From contig NZ_JAEKEL010000002.1 of assembly GCF_016651105.1 (NCBI RefSeq), forward strand, positions 454,501 through 518,500: a DNA stretch of 64,000 bases. Reading direction: 5' to 3'. The DNA comes from Pseudomonas sp. TH15. Lineage in GTDB: Bacteria; Pseudomonadota; Gammaproteobacteria; Pseudomonadales; Pseudomonadaceae. A program made the position numbers and the translations under genes. This document shows positions 42,243-50,724 of this stretch, in pieces (positions within the stretch are counted from its first letter, which is position 1; each line of letters starts with the position of its first letter). The notes under the pieces are model-generated. The model had not been told where the DNA came from. It was given only the letters and a program-made list of their open reading frames with translations, and ran no database searches.

Positions 42243-43097
42243 CTAAGCCGCAGCCCACGCCTGCAAGCTCAGATGCGCCCTCTCCCCCGGCGCCAGGCTC
42301 AGGCTGTCGGTCCCGCCACTCGCCGCTTCCACACAGACAAATTCCAACACCTCGTTCCAGCTCACTCCCAGCAACGGCCGCGCCCCCGGATGCCAGACCA
42401 CCGTGTCTGCATGGTCACCGGTGTCGATGCACAATTCGCGCTGCCAGGCGTGATCCTTGAGCTGCAATTCGCCGTCATGCTGGAACACTCGCTGACAGCC
42501 GCCGTCGACCCGCAACTCGCCTTCCTGATGACAAACCTGGCGGTTCAACTGATCGTAACCTTGCGCCCCATCAAGCCCGGACAGCGCTACCTCACCCACG
42601 TCACCAATACGCCAGTAAGCATGCAATGCCTGACTCAGTTGGCACGGTAAGGTGTCTTGATGCTCAGTGCTCAGGCGCAAATCCATGCGTTCGCCCAGGT
42701 GCGCATGCAGGTCCACCGTCCAGTCGCACAGCTGCAATTGCCAATGCAGGCGCACACCATCGTCGTCATGACTGCTGTCGAGCAGCTTCCAGTCAATCAG
42801 CCGCGCCCAACCATGGGACGGCCAGGCGTTTTCGCTCGGATGACGACCAAACCACGGCCAGCACACCGGCACGCCGCCCCGAATGGCACCCACCTGCGGC
42901 CATTTCGCTGCGCACCATAACCAGGGTTTCTGCCCCTTTGGCTGAAAGTGCAACAACTGCGCGCCCTGGCGACTGAACACCGCCTGGCACAGCGGATGAT
43001 CGATCACCAGCACATCGCGCATCTGATAGCGTTCCCACGCAAACACCGGACGTTCGCGCAAGGATTTGAAGAAGCGTTGTAGCGGATGCTCATGCAT
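42243..43097 (-). CDS. D-hexose-6-phosphate mutarotase (aldose epimerase family)
   Basis: A 284-residue galactose-mutarotase-fold protein of the YeaD type. Motifs are GGVPVCWPWFGRHP (about 74-87), HGWARLIDW (about 94-102), then DTVVWHPGARPL and VCVEAASG near the C-terminus. The catalytic His and Glu positions are consistent with the family. It interconverts anomers of glucose 6-phosphate and related hexose phosphates. It is the last gene of the glucose-uptake block, between oprB and the IS. Confidence 0.9.
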   Translation of the reverse strand: MHEHPLQRFFKSLRERPVFAWERYQMRDVLVIDHPLCQAVFSRQGAQLLHFQPKGQKPWLWCAAKWPQVGAIRGGVPVCWPWFGRHPSENAWPSHGWARLIDWKLLDSSHDDDGVRLHWQLQLCDWTVDLHAHLGERMDLRLSTEHQDTLPCQLSQALHAYWRIGDVGEVALSGLDGAQGYDQLNRQVCHQEGELRVDGGCQRVFQHDGELQLKDHAWQRELCIDTGDHADTVVWHPGARPLLGVSWNEVLEFVCVEAASGGTDSLSLAPGERAHLSLQAWAAA

Positions 43098-43144
43098 GTG
43101 CCGCGGTCCTGAAAATCATCTTTTACCCGGGGTGCGCAGCCCCC

Positions 43145-43174
43145 AAAAAAAAGCGGATAGCCTTGGCCATCCGC
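43145..43174 (-). terminator. Terminator after oprB
   Basis: The stem GCGGATAGCC / GGCCATCCGC with an A-run on its left end (43145-43152) gives a minus-strand hairpin followed by eight T residues. It lies 39 bp beyond the oprB stop. Confidence 0.85.
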
Positions 43175-43212
43175 AAATATGCGCACATAGAGAGGAGCTT
43201 ATCGCAACAGCG

Positions 43213-44562
43213 TTAGAACACCGACTGAATTTTCAGACCGGCCACCAGCGCGTTGTCGACTTCATCAACACCGCCCGGGTGAGTGATGTATTGCAGGTTA
43301 GGACGCACAGTCAGCCAGTTAGTAACGTGGAAGCCGTAGTTGATCTCGTAGTTGTATTCGGTGGAACGCAGCGGCGAGAACAGCGGATCGTCGTAGTTGG
43401 TGGCACCATCGGCGGCGTTGACCAACTCGGCGTTTTTCTTCACGTCATCGTTGACATGGATACGGGCGAAACCGATCCCGACGTCATCTTTTGGACGTGC
43501 ATCAAACGGACCTTTGTAGACAAACATCAGCGACTGATAGTTGTCGACGACGTTGGTGTCTTTGTCGTGGAAGGTGGCGTTGGCCGCAACGTTCAGACCG
43601 CGGGAAGCGTCGCCGTTGTGGGTCGTAAGTTGCTGTTGGATGACGCCCCAGTAGCCGTGCTTGCTGTCGTGAACGCGATAGGCTTCACCGGTGGTCGCTG
43701 CGTCATTGCCGTTGCTGTCCTTGAGAACGTCATTGGCGTTGGCCGTGCTCTTGTAGTAACCCACACGGTATTCACCCGGCAGGCCGTTGAGCTTCGGCGA
43801 CCAGACCAATTCGACCGGCAACACGGTGCCCGCGGTACCACTGCCGCTGAGTTTGAAACCGTTGCCGTGTTCCAGTTGCGACGGGTTCTGGTTGTACGCA
43901 CCGATCTGCGCATACAACTCAGGTGTGATGTTGTACTTCACACGCAGCGCGGCTTGGCTGACTGGCCAGTTGTACCAGATACCGGTCGCCCAGTTCCCCG
44001 CCTGGGAACCGCAGAACGCCAGGTTCTGGAACTCGCACGGGAAGGTGTTGAAGTCTTCGCCTTCGCCGAAGTAACCGGCCTTGACGTCCAGCTTGCCGTC
44101 GAGGAACTGGTGCTGAACCCACAACTGGGTCAGACGGACCATATGGCCACGGCCGTAGACTTCCTGGGAGGAACTCAAGGTGCCGGCACGCGGGTCGCCC
44201 ACACGGTCATTGGAGATGTTCTGACCGTTACGGCTGGTAAGCTCGATCTTGGCCTGGGTGTTATCCCAGCCCATCAGTTTTTGCAGGTCCAGCGCCACGC
44301 CCAAGCCAAACTGGTCGGCGTAACGCGCGGTCTTGTCGTTGTTGTAGCCGCCATGAAGGTTGCCGCCCACTTCACCGACGTAGTCAGCCTTGATGTCGAC
44401 ACCCTGCTCAAGCAGCTTGGTCCGCTCGCCACCCCAGTCACCGGTCATCCACTTGGAATCGGCGCTGAACGCGTCAGCCGCGTGAACGCTACCGGCCAGG
44501 GTTAATGCCGCCGCAACAGCAGACAACTGGCAGATAAGCTGAGCGTTGTTCTTCTTCTTCAT
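43213..44562 (-). CDS. oprB: Carbohydrate-selective outer membrane porin OprB
   Basis: A 449-residue porin with a signal peptide (cleavage near AGSVHA-AD, residue 28). Beta-barrel features include alternating hydrophobic strands, KWMTGDWGGERTKLLEQGVD at the start, and a C-terminal Phe (KIQSVF). It admits glucose and other sugars through the outer membrane. It sits downstream of gtsABCD in the glucose cluster and is followed by its own terminator. Confidence 0.94.
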   Translation of the reverse strand: MKKKNNAQLICQLSAVAAALTLAGSVHAADAFSADSKWMTGDWGGERTKLLEQGVDIKADYVGEVGGNLHGGYNNDKTARYADQFGLGVALDLQKLMGWDNTQAKIELTSRNGQNISNDRVGDPRAGTLSSSQEVYGRGHMVRLTQLWVQHQFLDGKLDVKAGYFGEGEDFNTFPCEFQNLAFCGSQAGNWATGIWYNWPVSQAALRVKYNITPELYAQIGAYNQNPSQLEHGNGFKLSGSGTAGTVLPVELVWSPKLNGLPGEYRVGYYKSTANANDVLKDSNGNDAATTGEAYRVHDSKHGYWGVIQQQLTTHNGDASRGLNVAANATFHDKDTNVVDNYQSLMFVYKGPFDARPKDDVGIGFARIHVNDDVKKNAELVNAADGATNYDDPLFSPLRSTEYNYEINYGFHVTNWLTVRPNLQYITHPGGVDEVDNALVAGLKIQSVF

Positions 44563-44655
44563 CCCTACATCCTCGTTTTATTGTTATTAACTGTTTTTAT
44601 CTAACGCGGTTTACATTGAATGCGACGGATGTCCCCATCCGTCGCGTATCCCCTT

Positions 44656-44743
44656 GTGGGAGCGGGCTTGCTCGCGAAAACGGTGTATCTGTCGACATCA
44701 CAGGTGAATGTCAGACCGCTTTCGCGAGCAAGCCCGCTCCCAC
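44656..44743. repeat. REP-type inverted repeat pair (GCGGGCTTGCTCGC class)
   Basis: Arms GTGGGAGCGGGCTTGCTCGC and its complement lie between gtsD and oprB on the same strand, so it may tune the relative expression of the two genes. Confidence 0.9.
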
Positions 44744-44752
44744 ATTTGATCT

Positions 44753-45913
44753 TCAGCGACCCTTGAACTGGGCGATGTTGCCTACCGATGCTTCGGCTTT
44801 TGGCACACCGGCAACCCCCAGGCGCTCCCCAGTCTTGGCATCGAACAACAGCACTTTCGACGGATCAAATTGCAGGGTCAGGGTCTCGCCCACACCCGGC
44901 GCAACGTCTGGCGCCAAGCGGCAGCAGACCTTGGTTTCATTCAGATTGACGAACACCAGGGTGTCCGGACCGGTCGGCTCAGTCACCTGGACTTCGGCAC
45001 GAATGGTCGGCAAACCATTGGCTTCGCTGCCGGCCAGCACGATCTGCTCCGGACGCAAGCCGAGGATCACTTCGCGATCTTCCAGCCCAGCGTCTTGCAT
45101 GCCCATTGGCAGTTCGCAACGGGCCTGGCCGCTGTCGAGCAGCGCTACCAGACGACCATCCTTGCGCTGCAAACGCAGCGGGATGAAGTTCATCGGCGGC
45201 GAACCGATGAAGCTCGCCACGAACAGGTTGGCCGGGTTGTTGTAGATGTCTTTCGGCGTACCGAACTGCTGAATGATTCCGTCCTTCATCACTGCCACTT
45301 TGTCGCCCAGAGTCATCGCTTCGATCTGGTCGTGGGTCACGTAGACCGTGGTGGTTTTCAGGCGCTGGTGCATCAGTTTCATTTCGGTACGCATCTCGAC
45401 CCGCAGCTTGGCGTCGAGGTTGGACAGCGGTTCGTCGAACAGGTAAATCTTCGGCCGCCGCGCCAGGGCACGACCCATGGCCACACGCTGTTGCTGGCCA
45501 CCGGAGAGCTGGCCGGGTTTACGGTTAAGCAAGTGTTCGATCTGCAACAGCTTGGACACCCGCGCCACTTCGGCTTCGATATCGGCGGCGGGCATTTTGC
45601 GGATCTTCAAGCCAAAGGCGATGTTCTCGCGCACGCTCATGGTCGGGTACAGCGCGTAGGACTGGAACACCATGGCGATGTCGCGGTCTTTCGGGCTCAT
45701 GCCACTGACGTCCTGGTCACCGATCATGATCGCGCCGCCGGTGATGGTTTCCAGGCCGGCGATGCAGTTCATCAAGGTCGACTTGCCGCAACCCGAAGGT
45801 CCGACCAGGATCAGGAACTCACCGTCCTTGATCGACAGTTCGATGTTCTTGAGGGTGTCCGGCAGGCCGGGGCCATAGGTCTTGTTTACATTGCGAAGTT
45901 CGAGCGTAGCCAT
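44753..45913 (-). CDS. gtsD: Glucose ABC transporter ATPase (MalK/UgpC-like)
   Basis: A 386-residue ABC ATPase. Walker A GPSGCGKST is at 38-46, signature LSGGQQQRVAMGRAL at about 134-148, and Walker B IYLFDEPLSNLD at about 154-165. The C-terminal regulatory (TOBE/OB) domain is typical of sugar importers. It starts 2 bp after gtsC and energises glucose (and mannose) uptake with GtsA, GtsB and GtsC. Confidence 0.95.
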   Translation of the reverse strand: MATLELRNVNKTYGPGLPDTLKNIELSIKDGEFLILVGPSGCGKSTLMNCIAGLETITGGAIMIGDQDVSGMSPKDRDIAMVFQSYALYPTMSVRENIAFGLKIRKMPAADIEAEVARVSKLLQIEHLLNRKPGQLSGGQQQRVAMGRALARRPKIYLFDEPLSNLDAKLRVEMRTEMKLMHQRLKTTTVYVTHDQIEAMTLGDKVAVMKDGIIQQFGTPKDIYNNPANLFVASFIGSPPMNFIPLRLQRKDGRLVALLDSGQARCELPMGMQDAGLEDREVILGLRPEQIVLAGSEANGLPTIRAEVQVTEPTGPDTLVFVNLNETKVCCRLAPDVAPGVGETLTLQFDPSKVLLFDAKTGERLGVAGVPKAEASVGNIAQFKGR

Positions 45914-45915
45914 GA

Positions 45916-46761
45916 TTACCCCTTGACTGCGCCGGCCGTCAGCCCGCGCACGAAATACTTGCCTGCGACCACATAGACCAGCAGGGTCGGCAGCCCGGCG
46001 ATCATCGCCGCCGCCATATCAACGTTGTATTCCTTGGCACCGGTACTGGTGTTGACCAAGTTATTCAGCGCCACTGTGATGGGTTGCGAGTCACCGCTGG
46101 AGAACACCACGCCGAACAGGAAGTCGTTCCAGATCTGGGTGAACTGCCAGATCAGGCAGACCATGATGATCGGGGTGGACATCGGCAGGATGATCAAACG
46201 GAAGATGGTGAAGAAACCCGCGCCATCCAGCCGCGCCGCTTTCACCAACGCATCCGGAACGCTGACGTAGTAGTTACGGAAAAACAGCGTGGTGAACGCC
46301 AGGCCGTAGACCACGTGCACAAACACCAGGCCGGTGGTGGTGCTGGCCAGGCCCATTTTGCCGAGGGTGAACGAGGCTGGCAGCAGGACTGTCTGGAACG
46401 GCAGGAAGCAACCGAACAGCAACAGGCCGAAGAACAGCTGCGACCCACGAAAGCGCCACATCGACAGCACATAGCCGTTCAGCGCACCGATGGCCGTGGA
46501 GATCAAAACCGCCGGGACGGTGATCTTGATCGAGTTCCAGAAATACCCGTCGACCGTGGCCCAGGCCTTGACCCAGCCAATGCCGCTGACCACGGTCGGC
46601 CAGCTCAGCAGGTTGCCGGTGTTGATGTCTTCCGGCGTCTTGAAACTGGTCAACAGCATGACCACCAGCGGTATCAGGTAAAGAAATACCGCAAGGATCA
46701 GCACCGCGTAGATCGCGATGCGACTCAGGCTGATGGAAGGTTTGGCGGCGAAACTAGTCAT
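45916..46761 (-). CDS. gtsC: Glucose ABC transporter permease
   Basis: A 281-residue inner-membrane permease with about six helices. The EAA-like loop is VPDALVKAARLDGAGFFTIF, followed by RLIILPMSTPI (about 173-203), which contacts the ATPase. It overlaps the end of gtsB by 8 bp and pairs with GtsB as the transmembrane part of the importer. Confidence 0.94.
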   Translation of the reverse strand: MTSFAAKPSISLSRIAIYAVLILAVFLYLIPLVVMLLTSFKTPEDINTGNLLSWPTVVSGIGWVKAWATVDGYFWNSIKITVPAVLISTAIGALNGYVLSMWRFRGSQLFFGLLLFGCFLPFQTVLLPASFTLGKMGLASTTTGLVFVHVVYGLAFTTLFFRNYYVSVPDALVKAARLDGAGFFTIFRLIILPMSTPIIMVCLIWQFTQIWNDFLFGVVFSSGDSQPITVALNNLVNTSTGAKEYNVDMAAAMIAGLPTLLVYVVAGKYFVRGLTAGAVKG

Positions 46762-47662
46762 GACGCTTGGTCCTCAGCTCGGAGTACAGGTAAGGCACGA
46801 TGATTGCGAGAATCGCACCGAGCATCAGAATCGCACTGGCCGAACCCATGCCCATCTGGCCGCGACTGAAGGTGAAGGAATACATGAACATCGCAGGCAG
46901 GTCGGAGGAGTAACCCGGACCACCGGCAGTCATTGCCGCCACCAGGTCGAAACTCTTGATCGCGATGTGGGCCAGGATCATCACGGCGCTGAAGAACACC
47001 GGGCGCAGGCTTGGCAACACCACTTTCAGGTAAATGCGCGGCATGCTCGCGCCATCGATCTGGGCGGCACGGATGATCGATTGATCAACGCCACGCAGGC
47101 CGGCGAGGAACATCGCCATGATAAAACCCGAGGCTTGCCATACCGCAGCGATCACCAGGCAATACACAACGCGATCCGGGTCGATCAGCCAGTCCAGGCG
47201 GAAGCCTTCCCAACCCCAGTCACGCAGCAATTTGTCCAGGCCCATGCCCGGGTTGAGCAGCCATTTCCAGGCCGTACCGGTGACGATCATCGAGAGCGCC
47301 ATCGGGTACAGGTAAATGGTGCGAATGAAACCTTCGCGACGAATGCGCTGATCCAGGAACACCGCCAGCAGCACACCGATCACCAGGGTGATGCCGATAA
47401 ACATGCCGCCGAAAACCGCGAGGTTCTTGCTTGCTACCCACCAACGGTCGTTCTCGAACAGCCGCTGGTATTGCGCCAAACCGGCCCATTTATAAGTCGG
47501 CAGGAAGGTCGAAGTGGTGAACGACAGGACGAACGTCCACAGGATATAGCCATAGAAGCCCACCAGGACGATGAACATGCTAGGCGCCAGCACCAGTTTT
47601 GGGAGCCAGCGCTGCAGTGCATCTAACGGCGAGGCCTTGCTGAACACAGCAACAGAACTCAT
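46754..47662 (-). CDS. gtsB: Glucose ABC transporter permease
   Basis: A 302-residue permease with about six helices. The EAA-like motif is VDQSIIRAAQIDGASMPRIY, followed by LKVVLPSL (about 202-229). The N-terminal cytoplasmic segment MSSVAVFSKASPLDALQRWL is hydrophilic. It is separated from gtsA by a 183-bp gap holding a REP pair, which may reduce its expression compared with the binding protein. Confidence 0.94.
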   Translation of the reverse strand: MSSVAVFSKASPLDALQRWLPKLVLAPSMFIVLVGFYGYILWTFVLSFTTSTFLPTYKWAGLAQYQRLFENDRWWVASKNLAVFGGMFIGITLVIGVLLAVFLDQRIRREGFIRTIYLYPMALSMIVTGTAWKWLLNPGMGLDKLLRDWGWEGFRLDWLIDPDRVVYCLVIAAVWQASGFIMAMFLAGLRGVDQSIIRAAQIDGASMPRIYLKVVLPSLRPVFFSAVMILAHIAIKSFDLVAAMTAGGPGYSSDLPAMFMYSFTFSRGQMGMGSASAILMLGAILAIIVPYLYSELRTKRHD

Positions 47663-47707
47663 GGGAAGATCCAGTACGTAGAGAAAGGATTACAAGCGCA
47701 TTCCCTT

Positions 47708-47824
47708 GTGGGAGCGGGCTTCTGTGGGAGCTGGCTTGCCTGCGATGGCATTACCTCGGTGCAACTGATAAACCGAGTTGTCTGCATCGCGGGCAAGCCC
47801 GGCTCCCACAAAAGCCACTCCCAC
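47708..47824. repeat. Composite REP cluster between gtsA and gtsB
   Basis: GTGGGAGCGGGCTT is fused to CTGTGGGAGCTGGCTTGCCT. The right side has the matching GGCAAGCCCGGCTCCCAC and an extra CCACTCCCAC. It looks like two REP subfamilies inserted or recombined into one another. Confidence 0.85.
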
Positions 47825-47845
47825 AGGGGGCTGCGGCTCTAACAG

Positions 47846-49147
47846 TTACTTGGCAGACTTGACCGCTGCGCCGAGTTTCTTGGCAGCATCGGCCGGATCG
47901 GCTTTCGGGTCGTTGATGAAGTTGGTCACGACATCAAAGAACGCACCCTGTACCGCCAGCGTGGTCGCCATGTTGTGCGCCATGCTCGGCTGCAGGCCGC
48001 CGGACTTGGCATCCGCCAGGAAGTCCTTGGCAGCGGTCTGGGCGCAGGAGTCGAAGCCGTACTTGGCCATGTCGTTCAGCATGTCGATTCGAACCGGGAT
48101 CGAGCCCTTGTTGATGCTGAAGACTTTCTGGAAGTTCTCACCCAGCACGACCTTGGCAATGTCCTGCTGACCGGCAGCAGTGCCCGCGTTTTTCTGCTTG
48201 AACACTGCCAGGGAGTCGATGTTGTAGGTGAATGCCTTTTCGGTGCCCGGGAAGGCTACGCACTCGTAGTCCTTGCCGGCGACTTTCTTGGCCGCTGTCC
48301 ACTCGCTCTTGGCCCAGTCACCCATGATCTGCATGCCGGCCTTGCCGTTGATGACTTTGGCCGCTTCCAGGTTCCAGTCCTGGCCTTTGCCGTCGACGTC
48401 CATGTAGGTCGCGACTTTCTTCAGCTCGGTCAGCGACTTGACCATTTCAGGACCGGTCAGAGCAGCGTTGTCCAGGTCGACCAGGGCTTTCTTGTAACCG
48501 TCGACGCCCATGACAGAAAGAACCACCGCTTCAAACACGGTGCTGTCCTGCCAAGGCTGGCCGCCGTGAGCAAGCGCGATGAAGCCTGCTTTTTTCAGCT
48601 TGTCGCCGGCGACGTAGAATTCTTCGAGTGTGGTTGGGGCTTTTTCGATGCCGGCTTTCTTGAAGACTTCCGGGTTGATCCACAGCCAGTTGACGCGGTG
48701 GATATTCACCGGCACGGCCACATAGTCGCCGTTGTACTTCACGGTATCAGAGACTTTCTTGTCGAGCAGGCTGTCCCACTTCTCTGATTTGGAAACGTCT
48801 TTCAAGACGTCGGTGTCGAGCAGACCGGTAGACGCCCATTCCTGGATGTCTGGACCTTTGATCTGTGCGACACCCGGCGGGTTACCGGCAACGGCGCGGC
48901 TCTTGAGCACGGTCATGGCCGTAGCTCCGCCACCACCGGCGACAGCGCCGTCCTTCCAGGTGAAACCGTCTTTTTCGACTTGGGCTTTGAGCACGTCAAC
49001 GGCAGCTTTTTCGCCACCGGAGGTCCACCAGTGAACGACTTCTACCGAACCTTTGGATTCGGCGGCAAGCGCACTGACAGGGAATGCAGAGATAGGAAGC
49101 AATGAGGCAAGAGAAATGACAGTAGCGAGGCGAGAAATCGCATTCAT
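47846..49147 (-). CDS. gtsA: Periplasmic glucose-binding protein
   Basis: A 433-residue extracellular solute-binding protein of family 1. The signal peptide is cleaved near ALAAE (residue 29). The mature part has WWTSGGEKAAVDVLKAQVEK and the sugar-binding core ending in YGFDSCAQTAAKDFLADAK. It delivers glucose to GtsBC. It is the first gene of the gts operon and lies downstream of an AGE-family epimerase gene on the same strand. Confidence 0.95.
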   Translation of the reverse strand: MNAISRLATVISLASLLPISAFPVSALAAESKGSVEVVHWWTSGGEKAAVDVLKAQVEKDGFTWKDGAVAGGGGATAMTVLKSRAVAGNPPGVAQIKGPDIQEWASTGLLDTDVLKDVSKSEKWDSLLDKKVSDTVKYNGDYVAVPVNIHRVNWLWINPEVFKKAGIEKAPTTLEEFYVAGDKLKKAGFIALAHGGQPWQDSTVFEAVVLSVMGVDGYKKALVDLDNAALTGPEMVKSLTELKKVATYMDVDGKGQDWNLEAAKVINGKAGMQIMGDWAKSEWTAAKKVAGKDYECVAFPGTEKAFTYNIDSLAVFKQKNAGTAAGQQDIAKVVLGENFQKVFSINKGSIPVRIDMLNDMAKYGFDSCAQTAAKDFLADAKSGGLQPSMAHNMATTLAVQGAFFDVVTNFINDPKADPADAAKKLGAAVKSAK

Positions 49148-49264
49148 CTAGAATTACCTTTCTTGTTGTTATGCATGCAAGTCTGGTGCTTGCGCTGCAT
49201 GGGATTTTAAACAGGAGTTATCCCTTCGCAGGTAACGAAGGGACGCTTGAATGTCACCACATGG

Positions 49265-50524
49265 TTACACAGGAGCACTCTGGGACAACTGCCCCAAGGC
49301 AGTCGCCATGCTCGGCGCCAGCGGCAGGCGCGGAATCAGCACGGCTTGCCAGGCGTGATACAGATCCGGTTTGCCGGCCCAGATATCGGCGCTCGGGCGG
49401 TTTTGCGGGTCGAGTTCATGGTGCCAACTGCCATCGCAGCGGTCGATGAAATGACTGTCACAGAAATCCCAGAACAGTCGGTACCAGGCTTCGTATTGCT
49501 CCTCGCCGGTGCGTTTGAGCAACGCACTGGCAGCGGCGCTGGCTTCGCAATGGGTCCAGTGCAGACGATGGCGAACCACCGCGCGGTTGTCCCAGTCGAG
49601 GGTGTAGACAATCCCCGGCAGCCCGTCGACATCCCAGCCGTGACGGCAGTTGTGATCGAAGAGTTTTTGCGCATCGGTCGCCAGCCAACCCGGCGTGAGC
49701 ATCCCCGCCTGCACTCGCGCGGCTTCGAGGTGCAGCAACAGCCGCGCCCATTCAAAACCGTGGCCCGGCGTGGTGCCGTAGGGGCGAAAACCATCGGCGG
49801 GGTTGTCGTGGTTGTACTCGCGCAGCGGCTGCCAATCGCGATCGAAATGCTCGACCACCAGGTAATCGTTGGCGGCGGCGTGAGCGTGGATCACTCGCTC
49901 GACAATCCGCTGGGCGCGGACCAGCCAGCGGTTGTCCTCGGTGACATCCGCCAGCGCGAGGAAGGCTTCGGTGGCGTGCATGTTGCTGTTGGCGCCGCGG
50001 TAGGCTTCTTCGCAACTGAAGTCGCGATTGAAGGATTCGCGCATCGCGCCCTCCTCCTCGCTCCAGAAATGCGTGTCGATGATGTGGATGGCATCATCGA
50101 GCAAGGCGTGTGCGCCGGGCCGTTGCGCGACTACAGCGGAACTTGCGGCGAGGGCGACGAAGGCGTGCAGGTAAGCGGCTTTGCCGGTGTTGTCATCACG
50201 ATGATGGGCGGTGGCGAACCAGCCACCGTGCTCGGCATCCTTTAGCGGGCCGCTGAGCGCCTGGACGCCGTGATCCACCAACTCGGCAAACCCTGGCAGG
50301 CCCTGGATGTGAGCCATGGCGAAGCTGTGGGTCATGCGTGCGGTGTTCATGGTTTCGGCTTGGGCATTGGCCGGGAGGCGGCCCTTTTCATCGAGATTGC
50401 CGAAGCCTTCAGGGAGCTTCGAAGCCTTGGCGAACGCCAGCAGGCGCAGCCCTTCGGCGGCGAGCCATTGCTGGTGGGCAGGCGCGTTCAGCCAACTGCT
50501 GAAAGCGGGTTGGAAGGTGTCCAT
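49265..50524 (-). CDS. AGE-family epimerase/isomerase
   Basis: A 419-residue (alpha/alpha)6-barrel enzyme of the N-acylglucosamine 2-epimerase superfamily. Motifs are RMTHSFAMAHIQGLPG (about 63-78), GANSNMHATEAFLALADVTE (about 177-196) and PGHGFEWARLLLHLE (about 254-268), with the conserved catalytic His residues. Its place beside the glucose/mannose importer suggests mannose isomerase activity (mannose to fructose); this is inference. The start MDTFQPAFSSWLNAPAHQQW is normal for the family. Confidence 0.87.
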   Translation of the reverse strand: MDTFQPAFSSWLNAPAHQQWLAAEGLRLLAFAKASKLPEGFGNLDEKGRLPANAQAETMNTARMTHSFAMAHIQGLPGFAELVDHGVQALSGPLKDAEHGGWFATAHHRDDNTGKAAYLHAFVALAASSAVVAQRPGAHALLDDAIHIIDTHFWSEEEGAMRESFNRDFSCEEAYRGANSNMHATEAFLALADVTEDNRWLVRAQRIVERVIHAHAAANDYLVVEHFDRDWQPLREYNHDNPADGFRPYGTTPGHGFEWARLLLHLEAARVQAGMLTPGWLATDAQKLFDHNCRHGWDVDGLPGIVYTLDWDNRAVVRHRLHWTHCEASAAASALLKRTGEEQYEAWYRLFWDFCDSHFIDRCDGSWHHELDPQNRPSADIWAGKPDLYHAWQAVLIPRLPLAPSMATALGQLSQSAPV

Positions 50525-50636
50525 GGGGTACCTTTTTTGTTGTTATGACTGGAGGGCAGTCTAAACAACGGTTGAGGCGAGGCAGGTAACGAAGGGGGCG
50601 AGTTATGTCACTGAGCCGTGACAAAGCAAAAGCCAG

Positions 50637-50722
50637 ATCAAAAGATCGCAGCCTTCGGCAGCTCCTACAGGGTGTAAACAATTCCTGTGTAGGAGCTGCC
50701 GAAGGCTGCGATCTTTTGATCT
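50637..50722. repeat. Perfect 33-bp inverted repeat (CTGCCGAAGG class)
   Basis: GATCAAAAGATCGCAGCCTT and the following CGGCAGCTCCTAC pair exactly with 50690-50722. The arms are 33 bp with a 20-bp loop. The right arm ends 3 bp before the gtrS stop codon. Confidence 0.93.
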
Positions 50723-50724
50723 TT

